Assembly: GCF_000283155.1 (NCBI RefSeq)
Contig: NW_004454179.1
Span: forward strand, 1,966,178 to 2,030,177
Reading direction: 5' to 3'
DNA from: Ceratotherium simum simum
Taxonomy: Eukaryota; Chordata; Mammalia; Perissodactyla; Rhinocerotidae
DNA: 64,000 bases
Notes under the pieces: model-generated
Database searches by the model: none
Told to the model about the DNA's origin: nothing
What the model saw: only the letters and a program-made list of their open reading frames with translations
Program-made: the position numbers and the translations under genes
Part shown: in pieces, positions 22,222 to 33,499 of the stretch
Numbering within the stretch: position 1 is the first letter of the stretch
Layout of the letters: the number at the start of each line of letters is the position of its first letter

Positions 22222-22680
22222 TAATGGTTCTCAGACTTTAGTAAGATCAGAATCATCTGGAGGGCTTGTTATATATAACACCATGTGAGGCCAGCCTGGT
22301 GGCATAGTGCTTAAGTTCTCGTGCTCCGCTTCACGGCCCCGGTTCGCTGGTTTGGATTTTGGGCATGGACCTACACACCACTCATCAGGCCATGCTGTAG
22401 CAGCATCCCATATACAAAACAGAGGAAGATTGGCACAGATGTTAGCTCAGGGCTAATCTTCCTCAAGCAAAAAGAGGAAGATTGGTAACAGATGTTAGAT
22501 CAGGGCCAATCCTCCTCACCAAAAAACAAAAGCAAAAAACACCAAGTGCTGGGCTGCACCCCCAGTTTCTGATTCAGTAGAATCAGGCCTTGGGTAAGGC
22601 CTGAGAACTTGCCTTTTCTAACAAGCTCCCTGGTGATGCTGACGCTGCTGGTGCCCAGACCATGCTTTGAGAGCCACTGC
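22222..22680 (-). mobile_element. MER5A element interrupted by an ERE
   Basis: Left part 'atggttctcagactttagta' and 'agaatcatctggagggcttg'; right part 'gtttctgattcagtagaatc' and 'gctttgagagccactg'. Removing 22288-22537 restores a collinear reverse MER5A. Confidence 0.88.
22288..22537 (+). mobile_element. ERE-type SINE
   Basis: Full-length forward SINE from 'aggccagcctggtggcatag' to 'gggccaatcctcctcacc' plus an A-rich tail. Target duplication 'aacaccatgtg' (22277-22287) and 'aacaccaagtg' (22538-22548), one mismatch. Confidence 0.92.
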
Positions 22681-23164
22681 CCTAGATAAGTAGGGGTCTT
22701 TGACAGGAAGAGAAATAAAAATGCGAACTCTCTGGTGGCAAATACATTTCCTCACCATTACCGTTCCAATCTTTTAAGCTGAAGTTCAGTAAGGTCACTC
22801 CTCCCAAGAAGTGACTGGCTTACTAGTCAGTTTCTCACTATGTGGCAATATTCACAGAAACGCTAAGGGTAATCTGAAAATGGAATCACAGAGTGGTTCA
22901 CTGAACTAGAGCCATAGCATGAGGTGGTCACTTGGATGTTCATAGGGGGTGGTGACATTAAGATCTACCCCCTGTGAGGACAGTCCTGTCAAAGGCAAGG
23001 AATAGAGAACCACCTGCCTTGGATGACACTTCCACATATGGCACCAAAATCTTACTCTCTGAATTCCATGTTAGATAGTTTGTCATTCACTTAATTATTC
23101 ATTCACAGAATGCTCCCACTCAGTACTATATAGAATCTCTTTTCTGAGAAGACAGGCTCCATTA
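22681..23164. other. Unassigned sequence
   Basis: No repeat or exon recognised. Confidence 0.3.
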
Positions 23165-23490
23165 GATTTGGGACATTCTAGATAAGTGCTTCCAATAGAA
23201 AAACAATGCAAGTCACACAAATAATTTTGAATTTAAAAAATAGAACTAAGCAAGTGAAATTAATTGTAATAATTTTATTTCATCCAACACACATAACATA
23301 GCATTTCAACATGTAGGCATTGTAATAAAAGCTAAGGATATATTTTACATTCTTTTCTTATATTAAGTCTTTGAAATCCAGTGTGTATGTTACAGCACCT
23401 TTCAGTTCGTACCAGCCACATTTCAAATACTTGATAGTCACATATAGCTAGTGGTTATCTCAGTGGACAGCAATTCCAGATGATATCTTC
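23165..23490. mobile_element. Ancient non-autonomous DNA transposon (family not named)
   Basis: 'gtgcttccaatagaaaaaca', 'aattgtaataattttatttc', 'cagttcgtaccagccacatt' and 'gctagtggttatctcagtgg' follow a familiar mammalian repeat. Its ends form imperfect inverted repeats around 'tccaatag' and 'tggaca'. The family assignment is from memory and not resolved. Confidence 0.5.
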
Positions 23491-23538
23491 TTGATAAGAT
23501 CAAAGGCAAATCTAATTTACTAGCATCAACTACTTTTA

Positions 23539-23785
23539 TTTTTGGTGAGGAAGATGCGCCATGAGCTAACATCCATTGCCAATCTTCCTCTTTTTTTTTT
23601 TTTTTGCTTGGAGAAGATTAGCCCTGAGGTAACATCTGTGCCGATCTCCCTCTACTTTGTACGTGGGATGCCTCCACAGCATGGCTGACGAGTGGAGTAG
23701 GTCCGTGCCCGGGATCCGAACCTGCAAACCCCAGCTGCTGAAGCAGAGCATGGAACTTGAACCACTTGGCCACGGGGCCAGCTCC
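23539..23785 (-). mobile_element. ERE-type SINE
   Basis: Reverse SINE from 'gtgaggaagatgcgccatga' to 'ccacggggccagctcc'. Perfect 18-bp target duplication 'tagcatcaactactttta' at 23521-23538 and 23786-23803. It also contains an internal T run around 23591-23605. Confidence 0.96.
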
Positions 23786-23803
23786 TAGCATCAACTACTT
23801 TTA

Positions 23804-24440
23804 ATAATTTTCCTCTGTGCCATCAAGCTCCATCAGACTTTCAAGACTCTTCCATGTCTGACTGCCCCTGAGAGTAGTTCTCTGTGCCAGAGAATGATAA
23901 TTGGCCCCAAATGTCCATTCTCCTCTTTCTTCTATAGTAATGGCAATTTTAGCTGAACATGTGGCTACCCAGAATAAACACTACGTTTTCGCTTGCAGCT
24001 AGGTTAAACCATAAAACTACTTCTTGGTCAATGAGATGTAAACATAAATTCATGCAGCACCTTCCAGAAACTTTCTTTAAGAAACAGCTGGCATCACCCT
24101 TTCCCCCGTCTCAATCTCCTTCCTCCTTCCTCCAGGCTGAAATGAAAAACAGATGGCTGCAATTAAAATCACCATCTTGTACCATGAGGTGAACGTGGAA
24201 ATGGAGGCCACAAAATAGACTAAGAGCCCAGTTCCTGGGGGTTTTGTGGAGCAGAGCCTATGTCCTGACTTTAATGTGAGAGAGAAATTAACTTCCACCA
24301 TGTTTAAGCCAATGTTGTTTTTCCAATTGTTAACAGCTGAACATAACTCGTTTTAACTAACTTACATGCCCACCCATTCATCCCTGGCTTGGAAACATGT
24401 CACAGGTGGAGATCCCTGGGAAAGAGGAACTAGCAGATGT
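23804..24440. other. Unassigned sequence
   Basis: No family recognised. From about 24390 onward it resembles 27306-27375 (see duplication finding). Confidence 0.3.
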
Positions 24441-24670
24441 ACTGTGCATTTTTAGCACAAAATAAAACTAATAATAGCTAATAATTATTGAGGACTTACT
24501 TTAACAGGCCTTATGTTAAGTACTTATCTCCTTTAATGCTCACAACAACCCCCATGTATAAATAAGGAAATTTAAAAGAAGTAACTTGTCCAAGATCACA
24601 TTGCTAGGAAAAGGCGAAGCCAGGATTTGAACCTAAGTCTGGATGGCTCCATAAACCGTGTTCTCTGCTA
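24441..24670 (-). repeat. MIR SINE, reverse orientation
   Basis: 'attgaggacttactttaaca', 'gtccaagatcacattgctag' and 'ccaggatttgaacctaagtc' match reverse MIR with internal deletions shared by the copy at 27375-27470. Confidence 0.82.
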
Positions 24671-25159
24671 GATGTAGCCCCATGGGTGGAGTCTGGGCCA
24701 CACAGCAGGAGAGAGAATGGGGCAGAAGTCCGGTTTTACAAAGTCAGCAAAAGCTCTGAATTCAAACTCAAATTCACACCCTTATCCCAGCAAGATTCAA
24801 TCAATCAGTAAAAAATTGTGAGGGTCAGCTGTGTTCTTATCACTCTGTAAGGTACTCTAGGGGAATGAGGCCATATCCCTTAAAGCCAGTTATCCTAAAA
24901 TTCAACTCCCTTTTGAGGGCTTTTACACCTCCAGCTGTTCTTTTTGTCATCATTTTAGCACTCTCAGGGTTTAAAAAATGACTCGTCTAGAGTAAAGCAT
25001 CTGACTTATTGCTTTTCTAATAGGTATTTATTAAATATACGTCAATTTAAGAATGACGGAATTGAGAGTGCCTTTGGGTGGCAGGACGTGGGAGGAGATT
25101 TTAAAAGAGCAATCTTGAGCCAGAAGTCAGAAGAGCTTTCTTTTTATCAATCTCAGCTC
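24671..25159. other. Unassigned sequence upstream of the DPPA4 pseudogene
   Basis: No promoter, CpG island or repeat recognised. It may contain part of the retrocopied 5' UTR, which I cannot delimit. Confidence 0.3.
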
Positions 25160-26089
25160 TTTCCAGACTCTGGAGAATGCAAACGGCAAGGAGTGGAACT
25201 CCACAGAGAAGTCAGGGGGAACATATGTGACTCTTAAGTTCGAGAGATGTCAGTAGATGCTGGAGGAACAGCGGGCTTCGAGTGAGCCAAGCACATCAGC
25301 TTTATCAAGAACCTCAGCAAAGGGAACTGAACAAAAAAGATCTGTGCAGGATGACAACGCTTCCTGTCCACAAGAGAACGCTCAATGCCACAACAGCCTA
25401 AAACCTCGGAAGAAGATACCTGTTCCTCTGTTACCCTCTAAACTGCCACCGGTCAACCTAATTCTCTGAGACATTGCGGGGGCCTGGTGCCATCAGTCAA
25501 AGCTGAGCACGAGAAGCCAGAAACTAGAAGCATATAAGCAACTCTGTGAATATGCTAACCCATATCAAAAGAACATTCCTGTCATAGCCAAAGAGGCCAA
25601 GATTCAGGCATGGTCATAGACAAAATCAAAGGTGGACAAGGGAGAAATGTCTCTGGAAAGGTCTAAGAAAAAGATGTGATCTGAGGGGACTGATTTCCAG
25701 AAGTGCCTCCTGCCCCCGAGGGAGGGCGTGCCTGCACTTGAAGAGTCTACCACTCTCCTTGCGGGAGTTAATACTGGAGATAACAGCTTCTGCCTGGAGG
25801 CTGTGTTGGCCTCTTGGACCAGAACTGCAGCCAGGGCCAGGAAGATGGAGGCAGTGGTGTGGCCACAAGAGACTAATGATGGCCCGTGGTGTGTGGTCCA
25901 CGGGAGAATCTCCCTGTGGACATTTGGTTGGGTTCCCCTGCAGTTTCATGCTGAACAAGTCTGGGTTCCTGAAAAACAAGGGAAAGGGAGTGTGTGCTTC
26001 TTGCTCCCTGACTGCAATTTTCCAATATACTGTGCTCCAAAAGTGTTCCGGGGAATAACGTGTTAAATAAAAGCCTCCAATGAGATTAA
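25160..26089 (+). pseudogene. DPPA4: Processed pseudogene of DPPA4
   Basis: DPPA4 is a nuclear SAP-domain protein of pluripotent cells that partners DPPA2 in priming chromatin. In one frame from 25170 to about 26020 the translation follows the family: 'NGKEWNSTEKS' near the start, 'PRKKIPVPLLPSKLPPVNLI' (about 25407-25463), a SAP-like stretch ('QKLEAYKQLCEYA') after it, then the C-terminal domain with 'LASWTRTAARAR', 'WCVVHG' (25887-25904) and 'LQFHAEQVWVPEKQ' (25938-25979). Regions that lie in several exons of the parent gene are contiguous here, so it is an intronless retrocopy. It is broken by in-frame stops at 25254-25256, 25467-25469, 25617-25619 and 25677-25679. A deletion with a frameshift near 26020-26027 follows, after which the last codons ('VLNKSLQ') appear in another frame. 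The pre-stop tryptophan codon reads tga. About 12 codons near 25215-25256 have no match in my recollection of the human protein. No poly(A) tail or flanking duplication was identified. DPPA2 is the alternative parent, but the local wording fits DPPA4 better. Confidence 0.88.
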
Positions 26090-27374
26090 AATATGAGGAG
26101 AAGGAGCACATCTGTGGTTGTAAGTAATAGAGGCAAGGTTACTACAATCAGCTCCACTGACAGCTGAGCTCCCATCCTACCCACACATACCCTCCCTCCT
26201 TCCTGTTTACAGGCTTGTAGACTGGTGCGTTGCAGGTGTTACCCATAGACCCCTAAAAGAGCCTGCTTGGGGTTGGAATACGTGGGTTGGGATACAGAGA
26301 CTCTTTTGTTTCAAAATGGAAAAACATTTCACAAGTTACCATTCATTCCAGTTAATAAGAGGAAATAGTCATTCATACTACCAAATGTCTACCCTTCTGA
26401 AATAGAAATGAACTCAACAGCTTCTAAGTGGGAACATCTTTAGCTGAGCACTGTGAAGGAGTTGAATGAAGAAAGAGCAATCCGTGCTGGAGTTCCCTCT
26501 TGGGAATACAGATTGCCTTAGGAGTTCCTGCCTCCTAATCGTAAGTGTAATGACTTCGAACTGTTGAGGATTTTAAGCCAAAGAGAAAGCTGTTTTTCTC
26601 TCTCCCTCCCCAAAACACATGATTCTTAAAATACAAAACAACATTTTCCAAATTTTCTTAGTAATCTTAGACTGTTTATGGTTTAACTCTGGGCTAAAAA
26701 TACAGGGCACTTTGCCAGTATTATTATTTGTCTTGTATGTTTCTGCCACTTAAAAATGTTTAAGGTTGCTTCCCAATCATAAATACACAGTACGTTGAAT
26801 TTAAAATGTGTCTGTAAAATAACTAATCACCTATTATATTTAGGAGACCATATTCATCACATGCCAGTTATTTTTAGTTAATGTTCTGAACTCAAAGTAG
26901 GACTAAGCCAAAGAGCATGATTTTCTTTTGCATGATTCATCTTTAATTTTTTGTATACTTCCTAAAGTTATAGTCCTAAGAGTCTTGGAAAAGATTGGGT
27001 GTTTTTCACTTGATTTCATAGCAGTTTCCAACATTGTTTCATTATGAATAGAGGATTTTCCCCCCTTTAATGAAGATATTACTGGAAGGAGTGATGGAGT
27101 TGAAAAGTTTGTAACCGTCATGATATAGACTGGTTTGGGCAAGAATCTTCAAATGTTTAAGATAAAGAGGAAAGTTTGAGGAGCAGGATATTTCCACGGT
27201 CTCACAGTGTCTCTCTACTGATTGCTCATTGGCACTCAGAATTTTTCAGTATAATAACAGACATTTTATTCCTTTTAAAAAAAATGATGGAATCATTTGG
27301 TGTCCTGGCTTGTGAGCAGGTCACCAACAGATCTCTGGGAAGTAGCGCAGGTGTATTACCCATTTTCAGCAGTG
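26090..27374. other. Unassigned sequence downstream of the pseudogene
   Basis: May include retrocopied 3' UTR at its left end. No repeat family is assigned. The 79-codon minus frame at 26903-27142 has no recognisable domain. Confidence 0.3.
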
Positions 27375-27470
27375 CCACAAAATAAAACGAACAGCTAATG
27401 ACTATTGAGAGCTTACTTTAACAGCCCTTATGTTAAGTACTTATCTCCTTTTAAGCTCACAACAACCCCA
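27375..27470 (-). repeat. MIR fragment, reverse orientation (duplicate of 24 kb copy)
   Basis: 'gagcttactttaacagccc', 'ttatgttaagtacttatctc' and 'gctcacaacaacccc' match reverse MIR and are nearly identical to 24490-24551. Confidence 0.75.
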
Positions 27471-27474
27471 AAAC

Positions 27475-27590
27475 AATGAGTTTCCTGAGGGTAGTGGTTG
27501 TGTTGCCTGGTCACTGCTGAATCACGATCTGTTATCACTTTACCTGGCAAACAGCAGGTCTGCAATAACTTTTTGCTGAATGAAAAGTGT
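27475..27590 (+). mobile_element. L2 LINE 3' terminus
   Basis: 'tgagtttcctgagggtagtg' and 'aaacagcaggtctgcaataa' then 'ctttttgctgaatgaa' match the L2 end. Confidence 0.6.
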
Positions 27591-27599
27591 GTTAGATAC

Positions 27600-28145
27600 T
27601 ACTTAATGCCACTTCACATTCTCTCAGCCTCATCCGTCTCTTGTTCCAGCTGCTGCAGAGACCAGCACTACCGTAGGCTCTGAGCAACTTCACATGGGCA
27701 CAAAGGACGTGCCTCACCTGCACTCCATACTTCCTGCTTCTTGTCTTGGGGCTTCCCTTTCAACACAGAGGTCTAGGTGCCACAAAACCCCACCGTGGCT
27801 GTGCAACACGGAAGTGCAGGGGAGTTAACACCTCATGGGACGTAACTTTACCAATGGAAGACGGGAATCAAAGAATAAATTCCTCTTCTTTTCTTCTCTC
27901 CAATGGACTATTCAGATACAGAATTTATTTGGCTTTTGGAGAACAGTCATGATGGTCCCATGGGATCAAACAATTAGAAGCAACCGACTCAGTAAGATAC
28001 CCACCTAGTGGCTCTCCCCTCTCCCTGCCTCACTTTGTCTCTTCATCCTGCTTCCTGGGCTCACAATCTCTAATGAAGAAATAGCACATAAGCCACCTAG
28101 CTCAGGCTCTTCTTTTTGGAGAGCCCAGACTAAGATACAGTAAGT
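27600..28145 (+). repeat. LTR-like mammalian repeat, family not resolved
   Basis: 'ctgctgcagagaccagcact', 'ttccctttcaacacagaggt', 'cccacctagtggctctcccc' and a terminal 'cccagactaagatac' resemble a known LTR-like interspersed repeat with a 3' end of 'aactaagaca' type. Ends and duplication not confirmed. Confidence 0.4.
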
Positions 28146-28607
28146 GACTCTACCTTTGAATACTTTGTCTAAAGACATTATCCAGATGGATTATTACATA
28201 CTGGGTCATCTTATTTTAATTGCTAAGTTCAAATCAGAAGAAATGATGGATGCCATCTCCCAGAATCACATAACCCACCACCTTGGATACAAATGGTAGC
28301 TATTTATATAAGCTGTGGGATCATGGCCCGAAGGCAGCAGGGCCACATTCTGACTCCTGCAATAGTCTTATTTTTCCACAAGAAGCACAGCCTCTACAGG
28401 ACTCTTTGAGGACAGGAGGATGTGATATTGCTGTGTCAGGGTTCATCTCAGGATGCTTGAAACAAATGTTTACAGTAAGTGGTGGCACAGGAATTCCTGC
28501 AGCTAATGTCTGAAATTATACAAATCTCTGGAAGTTTATCAATTCTATTAAAAAGCAGCAAACCTGAAGAGGAACTGATAGAGCAAACAGCTAGCAGAAA
28601 TAAAATA
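28146..28607. other. Unassigned sequence
   Basis: No family recognised. The 76-codon frame at 28283-28513 lacks a recognisable domain. Confidence 0.3.
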
Positions 28608-28790
28608 ATAGGTGTTATTTTTTCATAACAGTTATTGAGTATTTACTCTGCGCCAGGCCAGGGCTCATCACATTAAATCTTCACAAAAGCCCTATGATAA
28701 CATTTTCAACTTATAGATACCTAAAGGGTTTAGAAGTTAGTAACTTACCCAAGTTCACACTGCTAGGAAGCGGAAGATGCCAGCCCACTG
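28608..28790 (-). repeat. MIR SINE, reverse orientation
   Basis: 'gagtatttactctgcgccag', 'taaatcttcacaaaagccct' and 'cttacccaagttcacactgc' match reverse MIR. Confidence 0.85.
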
Positions 28791-29214
28791 GCATGAGAGA
28801 GGAATAAATCTCTCTGTTTAAGCTAGTGTTGGTGGTTTCTGTTCTAGGTAGCTGAAATTAATTATAGCTGTTACACTTACCTAATTACCAGAGATTTCTG
28901 ATACTACTTTTGGTTTGAGCCCCCAATCCAAAAACTAGAGAAATAGACCCTAGCAGACATCCTAAACAGCTGGAATCATAAGATACTCTTCCCAGGGTGC
29001 ATCAGAGAAAGGAAAATCAATAGTCATCTGATACATGAAAGATATATCACAGAAAAAAATAATTCCCACAAGACAGTTTCTCAGTGTTCCAAGGCCTTTT
29101 ATAATTGTAATGACTAATTTTTTCCCTGACACCAAAATTGATACACAGGAAGTGATATGTATGAATGTACTTACAGAGATTTCAATAGGACTGTAGGGAA
29201 AAGTTATCACATTT
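28791..29214. other. Unassigned sequence
   Basis: No repeat or exon recognised. Confidence 0.3.
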
Positions 29215-29500
29215 CACTCATTTATACATTTAAAAGGCCTTTATTAAGCCCAGGGAAGCTACAGAGATGAAAGGTGAGACCTGCCCTCTAGAAGCCCCCA
29301 GGTCTACTGAAAGAGGTGCACAAGGAGTTGGCCTATGTGCTCCAGTGTAGGAGTGCGGCAGCCCAGGGGATCCCAGACAAGGGGGCCCCATCCCATGTTT
29401 AGGGAGCAAGGAAGGCTTCCTGGAGGAGGTGATGCCTGAGTGAGTCCTAAAAGTTGAGAGGCGTCCCTGGGAAAATAAATCTGGGTAGGGGGTGACAGGA
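29215..29500 (-). mobile_element. L2 LINE, reverse orientation
   Basis: 'cctttattaagcccagggaa', 'gaaggcttcctggaggaggt' and 'gatgcctgagtgagtcctaa' match reverse L2. Confidence 0.8.
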
Positions 29501-31255
29501 GGGGCAGGATGAGGCTGCTCCAAAGGTTCCTGGGGAAAAAAGAGTTGGTGCCACCTCTAGTTATCAGCGGAGAGGGTTGCTGCTGTTCTAGTTTTATATA
29601 CTGGAGTGTAGCATAAGATATTACATGGGAAAAAAAATGTTCCTTTGATTTTAAAAACCTAGTTTGGAAACCATTTCTTTAAAGAATTTTTCCTCATTGT
29701 GTACAGAGTGAATGCTAGAGGAAAAAATCTTTACTGAAGTCTTAATATTCAGAATAAAAATTTTAAATGTTGTCCTTCCCAGGTAGAAATTTGGAAATTT
29801 TCAAGCCAAGCACCTGCCTGCGGGCCCAGGGAGTGGAACATGTTGGCCCCTCCGTCCGCCCTTCCCTCCTCACCAGGTGGTAGGTAGTGCTCGTGGCCCG
29901 TTCCAAGCAAAAGACATTCAAAATGCAGGGCATTCAAACACGTGACTGACGTGGGCATTTTTTTCCTACAGGAAAAGAAACCGGGAAAATAATTGCCCTA
30001 AAAATAATCACTGGGCATCCTACACCCAAACCCCGCCAGGTGCCCACACCCCCTCAGTGTAAGGTAATGGCATGCTTGCTAGCAGCTAATGATGCACACC
30101 AGCATCCCAGAAACATAGGTCTTCTCACAGCCATCAGAATGATTTGGCATGTTTAGCTGAAAATAAACTCCTTCCTCTCATTTGTACTTCATGCCTTCAA
30201 ATTCTCAAGGTGCCACTTCCCCCGCTACTGGGTGAAGAGTGGCAGGGATTTTGCAGCCATGTTCCCCAGCAGCGCAGGCCCAGAAGCACAGAGTAGCCGC
30301 CCCCACACCTCTGCGTTGTGACTGCCATCTCACTGCTACGAGGCAAGAGATAATTGGTGGTGCTGGAACATGGCCGAGATTCGGCAGGATACAGAGCAGG
30401 CATCTAAACACAGGGCATCGCTGCCAGCATTTGAGCTCTGACTGTGGAGTAGGTGCCAGGGTCACCACACAGCTCAGTGTGACCTCAGAGGTCAGGACGC
30501 TGTGACTGTGCCCTGGCTCCCACCTGCTAAGCTTCCGTGCCTCTCTTATGCCACTCTTGCCACATGCCATCCTCTTGCTAGGGCTGCCCCCTCTTGTTAG
30601 GTGACATTTGAATCCTGCAAGGTGTGCAGGTGGTGACTGCACACCACCCACAAGTTGAATGCTGATAGTCCACTAAATTTAGGAAGGAGATGAGCACAGC
30701 CCTGGGTACTTTGAGTACTGGCGAGGGGTTCTTTGCATTGTGCCAGGAAGCCCATTAGCACCATAGAACTTGTGCCGCACCAGCTGGAAACACAATCCCT
30801 TTTAACTTTAGTCAGGGAGAGAATAGCATCTGATACCTAAAGAGCCACACCCTTGTGGGCAGCCAAACAATTGATTAATTGAATCCAACAACCTGTGTCT
30901 GCTTCTTTTGCTGGGAGTCGCCCCACCACCCCAACCTCGGTCACTAAATTCCCATTATGGGAGCCCAGCTACAGCCCTAGTCCTGAGGCTGAGTGTGGCC
31001 ACTGGGGACACGTAGGGAAGGTTTTAGGTGGAGGACCTACCACTCTCAGAAGCAGGGGCAGGCATCTCATTTGCCACGAGACCATCTGGCCCAGGCCTTC
31101 GTTGACATAGGGCCTCAAATGTAGAATTTTGAAATGATCTGCAAAAGAAATTATATATACATTCACTGAGATACCCTGACAAGAGTGAAAGAAAACGACC
31201 TTCAAGATAAAACTTTACATGAGCATCCTCCTACCAGATGACACTGCTTGGAGTG
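29501..31255. other. Long repeat-poor stretch, about 1.75 kb
   Basis: The longest stretch where I see no repeat family. It holds a weak exon candidate at 29972-30063. The 148-codon minus frame at 30205-30651 has no recognisable domain. Could be conserved non-coding or simply unrecognised DNA. Confidence 0.35.
29972..30063 (+). other. Candidate orphan exon between good splice signals
   Basis: A pyrimidine tract and acceptor 'ttttttcctacag' end at 29971, with a branch-like 'ctgac' about 22 bp upstream. A donor 'aag|gtaatg' follows 30063. One frame is open across all 92 bp. I recognise no protein, and such signal pairs also arise by chance. Confidence 0.15.
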
Positions 31256-31545
31256 CATTAAAATAATAACAATAATAATAATGACTGACGCTTACCTAGT
31301 GCATAGTGTTCTAAGAGTCTAGCCACTCTTCTAAGACTTGCATTTAATCCTCACAAAAACCCTATGAGGAGGTCCTACTAGGCCCATTTTATAGAATAGA
31401 AACTGAGGTACAGAAAGACCAAAGGACATGCCCAAGATCACACAGCTCCTAGGATCACACAGTTAATAAGCACTGGGCCAGGATTTGAACTCCAGCTGTC
31501 TGGGCTCCCAAGTCTCTGTGCTTAACTGCTTGACTATGAAGTAAT
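31256..31545 (-). repeat. MIR SINE, reverse orientation
   Basis: 'taatcctcacaaaaacccta', 'cccaagatcacacagctcct' and 'gccaggatttgaactccagc' are strong reverse MIR text. It contains an internal partial duplication ('ggatcacacag' repeated near 31436-31465). Confidence 0.92.
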
Positions 31546-32174
31546 CGTTTTAAAAATAAATCCTTGGTAACAGCACAATCGCATTGCTGTTTTACGGGTT
31601 AAAAGCATTCATCTCTTAGCATGGAAACACTTGGCATTTCACCGTTTTTTAATATCCCAGGAGTCTCTAAAAATGGAAGAACCCTAGGATCTCTAAAAGA
31701 CCTCGAGTCAGGCCAGCAACAGCCGGTCTTCTTCGTGAGGATTGCTCCTGCTCTAGAGAAAAGTCATCCAAGTTCTGGACGAGGATGCTGGAGGCCCCAT
31801 GACTGGGCCTTTCTCTATGCTGCAGATTCGCCCTTTATTTGGTTGGTCACGTCAGTTCTTCAACTCAAAGCTCTCAAATTAAGGATCAAAGTGCTTCTCT
31901 GTACCTAATAACCGGCAATGCCAAAGCCCCCAAGGGCTCTGAGTCTGTCCCAGCCACTCCAATGGAGTGGCAGCATTGGGGGGCAGTGCCAGACGCTGAG
32001 CCAAGGTGCTGGGAGGCGTTGCCCAATGTGAGCTCTAATTGACCTACAAAATGAAAAGGTGGCTTTGAAGCTGGCAGTTGAATTGGGAAATCTATCAGAA
32101 ATAGAGTCCCAAGTACACTGTGTACACTTAGTATTTGATATATGGACAGTAGGATGTATTCACTCAAAAACCAT
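31546..32174. other. Unassigned sequence
   Basis: No family recognised. Confidence 0.3.
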
Positions 32175-32620
32175 CTACTAGCCCTCCCTGGGAAGGCACT
32201 GTGCTAGGCACTGTGGGAATGGAGATGAATGAGACACGAGAGCCCAGGACAGGGACAATGAACACACAAACAAATCACTCTATTACAGTATGGCTGGTAA
32301 AGTGGACCGTGGTATGCACGAGTGCTATGAGAGCCCAGAAGAGGGGGCTTTTCATTCTGCAGAGGGGATTCGTGGAAGGCTCCATTAGAGGAGATGACAT
32401 TTGCAGGCAGCCACTAAGGATGAGCGGGTGTTGACTTAGCCAAGCAGAGAGAGCTGAGTGAAGGACAAAGGGAGAAGCAAGGGCAGGGCGCCCAAATGCC
32501 ATCCAACCTATTATAATCTTTCCACCTTGGAGCAAACTTCCTGTTAGTTAGTTGATTTAATGAATATTTACTGAGCACCTACTATGTGACTCATAATGCT
32601 TGAAAAATTGGGGGTACTAC
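32175..32620 (-). mobile_element. L2 LINE sequence, reverse orientation
   Basis: 'aaggcactgtgctaggcact', 'tggagatgaatgagaca' and 'gaggagatgacatttgcagg' match reverse L2 at 32175-32490. A second L2-end-like piece 'tgaatatttactgagcacct' follows at 32550-32620. Confidence 0.8.
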
Positions 32621-33499
32621 CCGAAATTCTTAATAAATGTTCGAAAAAGACAAAGAACTAGATGTTTCTCAACTAACTCTTTCTGTTGCATGTTTATCCT
32701 CAGAAACTAAAGTCAGCAGGAGCCATAGGACAAGTGCAGAATTGCACACACACACAGACACACACACCCCTCCTTGAGGATGGGGACTGTGGAGGGTTTT
32801 TAGGGCATTTCCATCTTTGAGCTTGATTCCCTTCCTATTCTGACTCCTTGGGCTATATCTGTTGGGTTGGCATCCTTTGCAGGGACTGTTAGCAACAGGT
32901 CACACTCCCAGCAGGGCCTTGGGACTTGCCTGTCCACCCATCGGGGTGGCTGTGATCAGAGACAGATGCCTTCATGTACCAGCACAGTGAGGCTGTCATG
33001 CCATCTTCAGGGATGTTGAGTGCCAATTTGACTCTTTGTTCTCTATCCCTATATTGCCCTCAAATACTTTAGAAAAAAATCTGCTTCCAAGAGGAAGCCA
33101 ACCATGCCCTATCCCCCACTAGAGTTTCCAGGCCTGGCCCAGGCTGGAGCTGCCAGAAAGAACTTTAAATGAAATTTAGAGTTTTAACTAATACCTATGA
33201 TCGGATACTTTTTTTACTGAAATGACGTTTTGTTTGTGACAAGTAACTGGAAAACCTTTAATTATCTACAGGTGACTAGAAAAGTCAAGGGACCTGCCCT
33301 AAATATACCCAATAGGCAGAAGGGAACTAGCTCCACAAAACAAGTCCAAGCAGTTGGGGAGGAAAAGAATTCAGTCAGTTTCCCCTCCCACTCTCCAAAG
33401 TTCTGCTCTTACAATGTAATGTTTGCCTAGTTTCCCCAGGAATTCTCAATGTTCTGCTAGCCCAGCAGGTTGAAAGATGTCATCGTCCAGTGGCTGGCT
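32621..33499. other. Unassigned sequence with a short CA run
   Basis: No family recognised. 32742-32768 is an interrupted (CA)n tract. Confidence 0.35.

Noticed and set aside
26060..26070. 'aataaa' as the polyadenylation site of the pseudogene
   Set aside because: It falls inside the residual coding sequence that matches the DPPA4 C-terminus, not in a 3' UTR.
25626..26111. 161-codon open frame on the minus strand
   Set aside because: It is antisense to the DPPA4 pseudogene, whose plus-strand translation carries the recognisable motifs.
30205..30651. 148-codon open frame on the minus strand
   Set aside because: No domain, signal peptide or family is recognisable, and GC-richer DNA opens frames by chance.
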